A DNA stretch of 9,826 nucleotides from Bacteroidales bacterium H10 (GCA_001701295.1 DAAV01000024.1:8714-18539); one strand, 5' to 3'. Shown: positions 1 to 7,782, counted from the stretch's first letter. The notes: generated by a model from the sequence alone, not told the origin. Program-made: numbers and translations.

Positions 1-1531
1 CGCCGGCAGCTCCGGCCTCATTGAGTTTATTCTGAATCGCAGCCGTACAATCGGCAGCGGAGCCTATATCATCGATGATGCGAAGAGGAGTCAGGCCCGA
101 CACTACATACAGTGTCTCTCTCGCCGGACGCGTTGTCCTTATCTCCATCCATTCCTTATTAAAATCAGGAAGCGGACGACAATCAGGACCTATATCGCTG
201 ACCTGACATTCGAAAAGAAAGTTGTTGTCGAGTCTGGCACCGTTTGTAAACTTATTGCCCGTGAAAATACACCTGGCTTTGGCAGAGACAAACACATCCG
301 AACCGAAAGTTGAATTTACCGACTGGAAATGCCCTGCCAGAACGTGTGTCGCGCCATTGACATCGCAATCCTGAAGTGTAAGGAAAGTGGAAGATGATTC
401 CGTCATCTCGAAAGCCTTCTGACCTTCTATACGACATCCATAAAACTGGGCAGGTCCCAAACCGCTGTATGCTATACGCACCCCCGTATCGCATCCCGAC
501 GTATTGCAGGCAGTGAACATTATGCCGCAGTATGACACATTCTTAAGATCAATACCTGTCTCACAATCCCTGATATTCCAATTGTAATGATGGCCGTTGG
601 GCTCGCTGTTGTCGGATACACTTTTCTCCCCCGAATAACCGACCTTATAGCTCTCCACATCGAGATTGCATGTAAAAGACCAGTCATTGCGACGCATGAC
701 CACTCCGGTCGCGTTATTGCGCAGATAGGATGCTATCGAACTGCGTGCCGGAGCGCCAGGCAAACCGGAAGCGGCCCAATAGTCAGGTGCAAAGTGCATT
801 CCGTCAAAACGCCCTATATCGGCGATGACATCCATCACTATACCGCTGTGAAGCGGAGTGCCGTATATGTCAAATACATTGGGGCATCCCCCACCTGCCT
901 TGGGGTTGAACTCCACCGCCACATAAGAATTGATGAACGTGCAGTGGCGCACGGTAGTATATTCGTTGCCCCAATGATTATTCTGCCCGAACATGACAGT
1001 AGGCGGCATCTCCCTTACATTATCCGCCTCCTGTCCAGGATACCAGAAAGTCAGGTTCGACACTTCCGTGCAAGGCTGCATGACCATGAAAGAGCGATCG
1101 GTATCATAACTGTATGTATCCGGCTCGACCACAATTACAGTACCTTCCGCCGCGCTTGTCATGTCAGGACGCTTCCAGTCGCCACGCACAGTCACTCCTA
1201 TCGGAATGATCAGCTGCCCTTTGAAAAGATATTTTCCGGCAGGCAAATATACCGTGCCTCCGGAGATATTCTTACAATTCTGTCCGCGATCGGTACGGTT
1301 GGCAGGATCAACCCCTCCCATCTCATCAAGAATCGCCTGCAATTGAGCGGTACAGTCACGTTGCCCCGTGTTGTCAAGGCCCTGATCAAGCACATTGACC
1401 GTGGCCACACCCAGATCCGAAGAAGGATAAGCGGGATTATTTATGAGTTGATAATTCGCCTGATACGCCAATGCGGTAAATGCCCACGCCAGCAGAGCAC
1501 AAACGGAAACAGTTCTGATAAAACTTTTCAT
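1..1531 (-). CDS. Secreted right-handed beta-helix protein, pectate-lyase-3/GH55-like (3' end beyond window)
   Basis: I translated 510 uninterrupted codons from the ATG at 1531 to the left edge; no stop is seen, so the C-terminus lies outside. Residues 1-22 form a signal peptide (short basic start, hydrophobic core, ALA before Y23), implying export. Residues 46-119 match the start of Pectate_lyase_3-type beta-helices: a D-x-G-x-x-x-T-G-x-x-D-C-T-A segment (49-62), a helix, then GGTVYLPAGKY (91-101) and GVTVRGDW (112-119). Residues 190-445 read as successive beta-helix rungs, with Cys recurring at 323, 342, 366, 389, 421 and 442. At 486-510 the entry motif recurs (DDIGSAADCTAAIQ), so a second beta-helix probably begins there, the tandem layout seen in GH55-like proteins. 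Such folds usually bind or cleave polysaccharide. No catalytic residues or substrate can be assigned, and a purely structural or adhesive role is possible. Fold confidence is high, enzymatic function low. Confidence 0.85.
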   Translation of the reverse strand, partial: MKSFIRTVSVCALLAWAFTALAYQANYQLINNPAYPSSDLGVATVNVLDQGLDNTGQRDCTAQLQAILDEMGGVDPANRTDRGQNCKNISGGTVYLPAGKYLFKGQLIIPIGVTVRGDWKRPDMTSAAEGTVIVVEPDTYSYDTDRSFMVMQPCTEVSNLTFWYPGQEADNVREMPPTVMFGQNNHWGNEYTTVRHCTFINSYVAVEFNPKAGGGCPNVFDIYGTPLHSGIVMDVIADIGRFDGMHFAPDYWAASGLPGAPARSSIASYLRNNATGVVMRRNDWSFTCNLDVESYKVGYSGEKSVSDNSEPNGHHYNWNIRDCETGIDLKNVSYCGIMFTACNTSGCDTGVRIAYSGLGPAQFYGCRIEGQKAFEMTESSSTFLTLQDCDVNGATHVLAGHFQSVNSTFGSDVFVSAKARCIFTGNKFTNGARLDNNFLFECQVSDIGPDCRPLPDFNKEWMEIRTTRPARETLYVVSGLTPLRIIDDIGSAADCTAAIQNKLNEAGAAG

Positions 1532-1568
1532 CGTAGATAATAAGGTTAAAATATCGGTTAGTCGGGAG

Positions 1569-1576
1569 CAAAATTA
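1569..1576 (-). promoter_or_regulatory. Candidate Bacteroidetes -7 element for the beta-helix gene
   Basis: On the minus strand this reads TAATTTTG, a full match to the Bacteroidetes -7 consensus TAnnTTTG. It would give a leader of roughly 30 nt before the ATG at 1531. No TTTG -33 element is found 19-21 nt further upstream, which lowers confidence. The same octamer occurs in the pyruvate kinase promoter. Confidence 0.4.
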
Positions 1577-1611
1577 GGAGTTAAAACGCCAACTACCATC
1601 AGACTTTGTCT

Positions 1612-1630
1612 AAATATATGAAAATATATG
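1612..1630. repeat. Two 9-bp direct repeats, 10-bp period, upstream of the beta-helix gene
   Basis: AAATATATG occurs at 1612-1620 and again at 1622-1630, exactly one helical turn apart. The copies lie about 35-55 bp upstream of the candidate -7 element at 1569-1576. The surrounding 1600-1680 is very AT-rich and includes the palindrome AAATATTT at 1637-1644. This could be an UP-like element or a regulator site, or chance similarity in AT-rich DNA. Confidence 0.35.
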
Positions 1631-1739
1631 ACTATAAAATATTTAAAACCGTTATTATCAAATAATTACTTCAAACAATCTTCTTGAAAAATATAAGAAA
1701 ATTATGGTCTCGACAAGCGGCATATAACCCCTGCAAATT

Positions 1740-1775
1740 AAAAAAATGCAGCCGGAATCAGAATCTGATTCCGGC
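1740..1775 (-). terminator. Intrinsic terminator of the pyruvate kinase gene
   Basis: A perfect 11-bp inverted repeat (GCCGGAATCAG at 1751-1761, CTGATTCCGGC at 1765-1775) encloses a 3-nt loop. On the minus strand the stem is followed, after TGCA, by seven T residues (complement of A1740-A1746). It sits 30 bp past the pyruvate kinase stop codon and points in that gene's direction, so it should separate that transcript from the beta-helix gene downstream. There is no comparable T-run on the plus-strand side. Confidence 0.9.
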
Positions 1776-1805
1776 TTACGCCTATAATTCACATTTATTT
1801 TTCAG

Positions 1806-3221
1806 CTACCCCTCTTCGGCATATATCTCGGCGGGGGTAAGAATCTCGAGAGCACGCGCTCCCTCTTTTGTTCCCGTGAGATACGCTATACGGTCATTCT
1901 CTCCGATATGATCTTCACTTACGATCTGGCGTACAGCGGCTGTAGTATGGCCCGGAGTGAAGTTCTCGGATTTAGGAAAGAAATATGCATTCACGCCATA
2001 GCTCAGAGCCAGCCATCTCATCACATTGCGGTTATGGCAGATCGCAAAGGTCGGATTGTTTCCACGGAAAGAAGCGATGAAACGGGCCGACACTCCTCTG
2101 TAGGCATCAGTGAAAATGGCTTTGGTATTCAGCACGCTTTCCGAAATAACCGCCTCGTGTGCGAGAAACGAAGTGATATCGCGGTCGACAAGCGGCGGCA
2201 CATCCATGTTGTCGCGCAATGACAATTCCACTTCTTTTGCCACACTCGTCATTATCCTCACAGCCTCCACCGGATACTTGCCATAGGCTGTCTCGCCCGA
2301 AAGCATCATTGCATCTGCTCGCTGATAGACCGCATTCGCGACATCGGAAATCTCTGCCCGCGTAGGCCTCGGATGCTCAATCATGGAATGCAACATCTGG
2401 GTCGCGACTATCACAGGTTTGTGAGCCATGATACATTCGCGTATCAACATGGCCTGAATACCCGGAATGCGTTCAGCCGGAACCTCTATGCCAAGATCGC
2501 CGCGAGCCACCATAATACCGTAGGACGCGTCCAGAATCTCGCTGAAATTGTCTATTCCTTCCTGGTTTTCTATCTTGGATATGATCTTTGTCTCGGCATC
2601 ATATGAGTCGAGAATCTCCTGCACTTCCCGGACATCGGCGGCGGAACGGACAAACGAATGCGCGATAAAATCCACTCCAAGCTCCACCGCATATCCGATA
2701 TTCATACGGTCACGCTCTGTAACGGCGGGAAGATCCACACTCACACCGGGAAGATTTACACTTTTTCTTGATCCGAGAACGCCGTCGTTCTCCGCGACGG
2801 CAGTAAGAAATCCGTCATCGGCCGACGTCACAAGAAATTCCACTTCGCCATCATCTATGAGGATGCGGTTGCCAGGTTTCAGGATGCCGCTTATCCCCCG
2901 GTAATTCAGACAAATTTCCGAGTGCGAGGTAACGCCATCCGGATTTCCTGAAATTTTCACGATATCGCCCGACTCAAACCTGACAGGCTCTCCATCGGCA
3001 GTGACTGTCGTACGGATTTCCGGACCTTTGGTATCCATCATGATGGCTATGGAATCCGAGGCGTCACGGACATTCCTGACAATCTTACGGAATCCCTCCA
3101 AATCAAGATGTGCCGAATTCATGCGTACGACATTTACACCTGCTTCCACCAAAGATTTTATAAATTCCTTATCGCACCGTTTGTCGGAAACAGTAGCGAC
3201 TATCTTGGTATATTTCTGCAT
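1806..3221 (-). CDS. pyk: Pyruvate kinase
   Basis: This gene encodes the cytoplasmic glycolytic enzyme that transfers phosphate from phosphoenolpyruvate to ADP, giving pyruvate and ATP. Its 471 residues match the usual length. The TIM-barrel A domain carries the nucleotide/K+ site motif around R33-N35-H38, MDTKGPEIRTT (62-72), SKIEN (215-219, with catalytic Lys216 and metal ligand Glu218), ARGDLG (239-244, metal ligand Asp242), ATQMLHSMIEHPRPTRAEISD (273-293) and DAMMLSGETA (303-312). The B domain lies at about 73-170 and the C-terminal domain at about 350-471. Glu68 in KGPE is the residue associated with K+-dependent enzymes. The usual RxNxSH motif reads RMNSAH, so the serine that helps bind K+ is alanine; from memory, Bacteroidales homologues share a similar -AH form. 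A matching promoter precedes the gene and a strong terminator follows, so it is probably monocistronic. Confidence 0.97.
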   Translation of the reverse strand: MQKYTKIVATVSDKRCDKEFIKSLVEAGVNVVRMNSAHLDLEGFRKIVRNVRDASDSIAIMMDTKGPEIRTTVTADGEPVRFESGDIVKISGNPDGVTSHSEICLNYRGISGILKPGNRILIDDGEVEFLVTSADDGFLTAVAENDGVLGSRKSVNLPGVSVDLPAVTERDRMNIGYAVELGVDFIAHSFVRSAADVREVQEILDSYDAETKIISKIENQEGIDNFSEILDASYGIMVARGDLGIEVPAERIPGIQAMLIRECIMAHKPVIVATQMLHSMIEHPRPTRAEISDVANAVYQRADAMMLSGETAYGKYPVEAVRIMTSVAKEVELSLRDNMDVPPLVDRDITSFLAHEAVISESVLNTKAIFTDAYRGVSARFIASFRGNNPTFAICHNRNVMRWLALSYGVNAYFFPKSENFTPGHTTAAVRQIVSEDHIGENDRIAYLTGTKEGARALEILTPAEIYAEEG

Positions 3222-3263
3222 GACCTGAATATGTCTTATTTCAAAATTCTAAACAATGAAGTA

Positions 3264-3295
3264 CAAAATTACAGACTTTTGGCGAGACTGCCAAA
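3264..3295 (-). promoter_or_regulatory. Bacteroidetes-type promoter of the pyruvate kinase gene
   Basis: On the minus strand, TTTG (complement of 3292-3295) is separated by 20 nt from TAATTTTG (complement of 3264-3271). This is the -33 / -7 layout of the major Bacteroidetes sigma factor (TTTG, about 19-20 nt, TAnnTTTG). The start of transcription would fall near 3258, leaving a leader of about 38 nt before the ATG at 3221. Confidence 0.65.
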
Positions 3296-3396
3296 CGGGG
3301 TTCGGGTCTGTCCTCAATTCACCGACCACTCCACATCTTTATTAACAACCGAGACAGATGAACGGGTCTGCATCGCCTGCCATTATTTATGGAATT

Positions 3397-3425
3397 CCCT
3401 AACAGTAATTTAGGGGTATCCCTAA
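3397..3425. promoter_or_regulatory. Cluster of three CCCTAA/TTAGGG hexamers, candidate operator
   Basis: CCCTAA occurs at 3397-3402 and 3420-3425, with the inverse TTAGGG at 3410-3415. The last two form a perfect 6-bp inverted repeat around GTAT and are followed by ATTTTTC, so a short hairpin with a T-run is also possible. The cluster lies about 40-65 bp upstream of the candidate -33 element of the LRR gene and about 100 bp upstream of the pyruvate kinase promoter. A regulator site is favoured over a terminator, because no gene ends just before it. The protein that would bind is unknown. Confidence 0.4.
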
Positions 3426-3462
3426 TTTTTCAATATCTATAATACTTTTAACATTTAAAAAT

Positions 3463-3493
3463 TTTGCCTGCAATTTTAACTGCTTTAATTTTA
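3463..3493 (+). promoter_or_regulatory. Candidate promoter of the LRR gene
   Basis: TTTG at 3463-3466 is followed after 19 nt by TAATTTTA at 3486-3493, which differs from the Bacteroidetes -7 consensus TAnnTTTG only in the last base. The spacing is right and the predicted start near 3500 would leave a short leader of about 16 nt. Other near-matches in this AT-rich stretch (for example TACTTTTA at 3443-3450) lack a spaced -33 element. Confidence 0.4.
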
Positions 3494-3515
3494 CACTCAA
3501 TAATCAAAACCAGAT

Positions 3516-6164
3516 ATGAACAAAACAGGATTAGTCTTAGGTGCGATAAGTGTGTCATTGCACGCGTCAGCACTCACTCATGAACAGGGATCAAACTCAA
3601 ATTCAAGCTGGAAATTATATAATAAAGCAGATGTATCCATATTAAAAAACGGACCGGGCCGTAAATCCAACTCCACGGTCATGAGAAACGAGGAGGAAGC
3701 CACCCGTATCACCAGCGGAAACTTCACATATAATCTATACAAGGGCTATTATGAAGGCGAGACTTTCGCGGCCGAGATCATGCCCGGATGGGATATCTAC
3801 GACGGTTCATTCGATTTATTATCAATCTTTCCGGACGGCAAGATTGAAATTCCGTCATCGGTAGAATATGACGGCATGACATATAAAGTGGTCGCCATCT
3901 CCGAATTCAGATGGATCCGCCAGATGACCGAATTCATTATTCCTCCTACTGTAAAAATATTACGCCACGAATCACTGGAAGGAGCACCCATAGAAAACAT
4001 CATTCTCCCCGACGGCGTGACGAATATTGAATATGGAGCATTCCGAAATTGCAACAATCTTAAAACAGTATATTGCGGAAAAAATCTCGAAAATGTCTCA
4101 GGGAATGCATTTCAGGGTTGCTCCAGTCTTGATAAATTCGAAATAGATCCGAAGAATCCCTATCTCGAAACCATCGGTGACTTTCTCGTTTCCAAAAGCA
4201 ACAAAGAGGCCATGGTCTATTACGCACGAGGGAAAAAGAATCTTGTGATTCCATCGGGAATCGAGTCTCTCGCAGAAGATCTGTGCCGCTGGGACGAAGA
4301 TCTGGAGACAGTGACTATGAACGAAGGTCTGAAAGTCATAAACCAATATGTCTTCATGGAATGTCCCAACATAAGGGAAATCACACTGCCTTCCACTCTC
4401 GAGTCTATCGAATGGGGAGCATTCTCAGGCACAGCAATCGAGAAGCTTATTGTGCCTGATAATGTCAACTGGCTGGCGGACTGTGTAAACGACTGTCCCA
4501 ACCTAAAAAGAATACATATTGGCAAGAATACTTCGCTGATAAGCAAATATGGCGCCTTCCACTCCGGTTGCGGCCATAGAATAGGCAAAGGCTCCAACAA
4601 TATAACGGAAATTACTGTGGATCCGGAAAACCAATGGTTTACAGCCGATAATCTGGGACTTTACACCAAGCAGAAGAACACTATAGGCCGGATCATACCG
4701 TCGCTGCCTGTTGTGGATCTTTCAGGAACAAAAATAACGGCGATTGGCAGTGATGCCGCCAGTTACGGGAACAATTCACAGATCATTCTTCCCGAACATC
4801 TGAAAATAATCGACGGACGGCCTTTCGAGGGTACAAATCTGAGCGAGCCGCTTCACATCCCCTACACGATGACATTCTGCAACTGGGATATGACGTATGA
4901 ATACCGTCCACGCGACATATACTATCATTCCAATATTCCGCACCCCTATCTGGCTGAAGACCAGAATATGGAGAACGAAGGAATCTTCATGCACGTACCC
5001 GCCGGGAGAAAGGAAGTTTTTGAAAACAGTCACAGCTATTCGCATTTTACAATAGTTGATGATCTGCCTGAACAAAAAATGAATTGTATCGACTTCGGAT
5101 ACCATGGCGACAGATTTCAGGAGGAAGGCATCGGCACTAACGGACCAGCCGCGGAAGGCGCTATACTGATTCCTACGGCTCAGCTGAGAGCATATGAAGG
5201 AATGCAGATTACCGGCGTGAATTTCGACAATTCATTCTCACAATCCGCATATGCGTTTATCGACAGACTTTCCACCGGGGAGAGAATCGCATTCCAGCAA
5301 TTGACCCCGATTGACCAAAGCACCCTGAATCATATAAGGTTCGACAACCCTTATACCATACAGCAAGGAGATGAAGTCCTGCTCGTGGGAATAGGATTCG
5401 ACGATATAAGCAATTTCCCTTATTCGAAAATCGTAAATCCTGTCGGCAACTACTGGAGAGAGAAAGGCCAGACCGAATGGACACATGGCGACCCGAGTTC
5501 CATGACATGCATGCCTACCGACCATGCATGGATGTGGTCTGTATCGATCGAAGGCGAGAAAATGCCCGTGGACGGACGCCTCATGAATGTGGAGGTCGAG
5601 GAGGATATTGCCGCCAAGGTCTATCGCATCAAAGGATTTTTCAACAATATGTCGGACATGACAGCTTCGGAAGTAGAACTTGCCTACAGTTTTCTGAATA
5701 CCGAGGCATTGGCACGCAGTCCAAAATTGGGGGTTCTCAAAGAAAACGGTAAGCCGGACGGTTCGATCAAAATAGACATCGATGCCCAACCCATGCTCAC
5801 CGTACCCTTCACAGCAGAAATCCCAATGCCGGAGTCGGGAACATTTGTCCTCACTGTCGACGTGGCTGCCATAAACGGAGAAGAAGACAATACTCCTGAA
5901 AATTCCATGGTCTATCAACCTGTGGAAGGACAAAATCCGACAGCAATCGATAAAGTAGAGACATCCGGAGTGAGAATCTCGAGGGTGGATCAGGATCTTC
6001 TTAGGATAGAAGGCGCGCCGGAAGGTTCCACAATCGAAATTATTTCTCTGGACGGAATAACCACTGTTAAGCATACAGCCACAGGAGATGTGACGGAAGT
6101 ATATCATCCGGATACGGCTCCCATAATTGTAAAAGTCGGAAACCTACAAAAAATCATTCTGTAA
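3516..6164 (+). CDS. Secreted BspA-like leucine-rich-repeat protein with C-terminal sorting-type domain
   Basis: This 882-residue surface or secreted protein is of unknown ligand. Residues 1-19 form a signal peptide (ASA before L20), which supports the ATG at 3516. Residues 105-515 hold irregular LRR_5/BspA-type repeats with the theme F-x-x-C-x-x-L-x-x-I-x-I-P-x-x-V-x-x-I. Clear copies are at about 137-176 (FIIPPTVKIL, IILPDGVTNIEYGAFRNC), 181-215, 241-262, 263-302 (ITLPSTLESIEWGAFSG), 303-340 and 421-450. Residues 212-242 carry the NPYL...FLVSK...YYARGK insertion typical of BspA repeats. Residues 523-670 form a beta-rich module of a kind seen in other Bacteroidetes surface proteins, and 688-795 resembles an Ig/CARDB-like domain. 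Residues 806-882, ending PIIVKVGNLQKIIL, resemble a type IX secretion C-terminal sorting domain. BspA proteins are known in adhesion and host-protein binding, but that role here is inferred. The WG-repeat gene follows 60 bp later. Confidence 0.88.
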   Translation: MNKTGLVLGAISVSLHASALTHEQGSNSNSSWKLYNKADVSILKNGPGRKSNSTVMRNEEEATRITSGNFTYNLYKGYYEGETFAAEIMPGWDIYDGSFDLLSIFPDGKIEIPSSVEYDGMTYKVVAISEFRWIRQMTEFIIPPTVKILRHESLEGAPIENIILPDGVTNIEYGAFRNCNNLKTVYCGKNLENVSGNAFQGCSSLDKFEIDPKNPYLETIGDFLVSKSNKEAMVYYARGKKNLVIPSGIESLAEDLCRWDEDLETVTMNEGLKVINQYVFMECPNIREITLPSTLESIEWGAFSGTAIEKLIVPDNVNWLADCVNDCPNLKRIHIGKNTSLISKYGAFHSGCGHRIGKGSNNITEITVDPENQWFTADNLGLYTKQKNTIGRIIPSLPVVDLSGTKITAIGSDAASYGNNSQIILPEHLKIIDGRPFEGTNLSEPLHIPYTMTFCNWDMTYEYRPRDIYYHSNIPHPYLAEDQNMENEGIFMHVPAGRKEVFENSHSYSHFTIVDDLPEQKMNCIDFGYHGDRFQEEGIGTNGPAAEGAILIPTAQLRAYEGMQITGVNFDNSFSQSAYAFIDRLSTGERIAFQQLTPIDQSTLNHIRFDNPYTIQQGDEVLLVGIGFDDISNFPYSKIVNPVGNYWREKGQTEWTHGDPSSMTCMPTDHAWMWSVSIEGEKMPVDGRLMNVEVEEDIAAKVYRIKGFFNNMSDMTASEVELAYSFLNTEALARSPKLGVLKENGKPDGSIKIDIDAQPMLTVPFTAEIPMPESGTFVLTVDVAAINGEEDNTPENSMVYQPVEGQNPTAIDKVETSGVRISRVDQDLLRIEGAPEGSTIEIISLDGITTVKHTATGDVTEVYHPDTAPIIVKVGNLQKIIL

Positions 6165-6224
6165 GCAATCACTTGAATGCCTTTCATGACAATTAATTCA
6201 ACCATAATAAACTCAAACTTTAAA

Positions 6225-7682
6225 ATGAATAGAGCAATCACATTATGCACACTTTGCGCGATTCTGCTGTTAGCGCCGGGCAAAGCGGAGGCGCAACTTC
6301 TCAAAAAGCTTGGAAAAGCGGTCAATGAAGTGTCGAACGTGCTTGGCAACAAGAACAACAAAAACGGCAATAGCAAAACCCGTGAAAAAGAATCTTCCGA
6401 TGACTCTGAAAACAATTACGAAACGGGAAATGACTCAAACGGAGATGAATGGGTCTTTGTGTCAAGTTATGCCAATAAACTCAAAAAAGGCCTTCTTGTA
6501 AGCAAGACCTATGACACGGAGAAATATTTCAAAGGATATGAGGTGACCCCTGCCACAAAGACAATATATCATGACGGCTATACAGCAAAGCCGATAGTAG
6601 GGCCTTTTTCCGACGGCATGGCCATAGCGCGCAGCGGTCAACAGCATTTCTTTATAAATGCGTCCGGAGAAAAGATAATGCCCGAGATCCAGTTTGTTAT
6701 GGCTGATCACGATAATACCGAGCGATGGCCCCGTTTCGAGAAGGGGCGTTTTCTCGCCATGACAGCAGAAGGTCCGGTAATATTTGACAAACAGGGCAAG
6801 GTTGTAAAGCGATTCGGCAAAGGTTACACTGCGGCATCAGGTTTCAAGAACGGCACGGGCATGCTTCTAAAATATCTCCCGCAAGAACGGATAAAGGGTC
6901 TTCGGAACAAGGAAATGGTGTTTATCGATACGGAAGGCAATACAATAGGAAAAGGGATCGTTGGAAATTACTCAAACGGCACTATTTCACTGCTCAATGA
7001 ACTCAAAGATGGAAGAAGAGCCTGTATACTGTACAATCAGGCCAGTGATGAAGAACGTATCGGCTTTCTTGACGAGTCAAACAATGTAGTGATACCGGGC
7101 CAGTTTGTTCGCGCACATGACTTCCATGAAGGCCTGGCGGCAGTTCAGCAAAAAGATGAAAGCGGATCTCTGAAATGGGGATTCATTGATACTCAAGGCA
7201 AACTGGTGATCGGCCTTAACTATAGCAAAGAGCCGACAGACTTCTATGGAGGCAGGGCACTCATCGAATCCAAAGATGGCAAAAAGGCTGTTATCGACAA
7301 AAATGGAAACATAACCGGCAGATGGGACGATGTGACACCGTTCACGGTAGACGGTTACGCCATCACTACAGAAAAGGACAATTGCGACGGTATCACGAGA
7401 TCTGTTATGTTGTCTGTGGACTCGTCCGGCAAGAAATATTCATATTTCAATCCCAAAGACACGTATATAGGGAAATACCTCGTGACAGACGAACCGGGAA
7501 TCCTATACTGTCCTATCCATCTGCATCCGGACATGTATGAGATGGTAAAACTGCCTTCGCTCGAATCTACTTTCGAGATGATCCGCTACCCTTTCAGCCC
7601 GGAAGGACTGACTGTAGTTCCCGATGGGGTGATCAACGACAAGGGCGTATATGTTGTGATTTTCAAAGAAAATGAATTTTAA
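6225..7682 (+). CDS. Secreted WG-repeat protein
   Basis: The start is placed at 6225 rather than the in-frame ATG at 6177. From 6225 the protein opens with a clean signal peptide (MNRAITL, hydrophobic core, AEA before Q24), whereas the earlier ATG adds 16 polar residues. The product has 485 residues. A low-complexity Asn/Lys/Ser/Asp/Glu linker spans about 41-74. WG-type beta repeats (PF14903-like) follow: FSDGMAIARSGQQHFFINASGEKIMPE (128-154), FEKGRFLAMTAEGPVIFDKQGKVV (171-194), MVFIDTEGNTI (231-241), IGFLDESNNVVIPGQF..FHEGLAAV (279-307), the classic KWGFIDTQGKLVI (317-329), and GGRALIESKDGKKAVIDKNGNI (342-363). These repeats are common in bacterial surface and periplasmic proteins, but their biochemical role is not established. 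No terminator separates it from the LRR gene, so cotranscription is likely. A joint surface role is inference. Confidence 0.85.
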   Translation: MNRAITLCTLCAILLLAPGKAEAQLLKKLGKAVNEVSNVLGNKNNKNGNSKTREKESSDDSENNYETGNDSNGDEWVFVSSYANKLKKGLLVSKTYDTEKYFKGYEVTPATKTIYHDGYTAKPIVGPFSDGMAIARSGQQHFFINASGEKIMPEIQFVMADHDNTERWPRFEKGRFLAMTAEGPVIFDKQGKVVKRFGKGYTAASGFKNGTGMLLKYLPQERIKGLRNKEMVFIDTEGNTIGKGIVGNYSNGTISLLNELKDGRRACILYNQASDEERIGFLDESNNVVIPGQFVRAHDFHEGLAAVQQKDESGSLKWGFIDTQGKLVIGLNYSKEPTDFYGGRALIESKDGKKAVIDKNGNITGRWDDVTPFTVDGYAITTEKDNCDGITRSVMLSVDSSGKKYSYFNPKDTYIGKYLVTDEPGILYCPIHLHPDMYEMVKLPSLESTFEMIRYPFSPEGLTVVPDGVINDKGVYVVIFKENEF

Positions 7683-7722
7683 AGATAATTGTCTTGCTGA
7701 TACTGCAGGAGATTGGTTTCGG

Positions 7723-7747
7723 AGTGTATTATCTCACACTTGATTTT
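7723..7747 (+). terminator. Weak candidate terminator after the WG-repeat gene
   Basis: AGTGT (7723-7727) and ACACT (7736-7740) form a 5-bp stem with an 8-nt loop, followed by TGATTTTT. The stem is short and AT-containing, so termination here would be inefficient. It is listed because it sits 40 bp past the stop codon and ahead of the next promoter element. Confidence 0.3.
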
Positions 7748-7782
7748 TAGGCCATTCGAAGAGTGTTTATATTCTTTTTTAT

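Noticed and set aside
587..1540. A 317-codon open frame on the plus strand
   Set aside because: It lies antisense to the beta-helix gene, whose minus-strand frame has a signal peptide, recognisable domain motifs and no stops. The plus-strand translation has no recognisable motif and no promoter.
3108..3413. A 101-codon plus-strand frame spanning the pyk start and the intergenic region
   Set aside because: It overlaps the pyruvate kinase start codon and promoter on the opposite strand, and its product shows no recognisable motif or signal peptide.
3410..3430. Hairpin plus T-run read as a plus-strand terminator
   Set aside because: The stem is only 6 bp and no plus-strand gene ends before it. 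A regulatory site is more plausible, so it is reported as such.
5238..6107. A 289-codon open frame on the minus strand
   Set aside because: It is antisense to the C-terminal part of the LRR gene. The translation is rich in Cys, His and Arg, as is typical of shadow frames, with no domain or start context.
6173..6201. Inverted repeat TTGAAT / ATTCAA between the LRR and WG genes
   Set aside because: It has 6-bp AT-rich arms, a 17-nt spacer and no following T-run, so it is neither a convincing terminator nor a clear operator.
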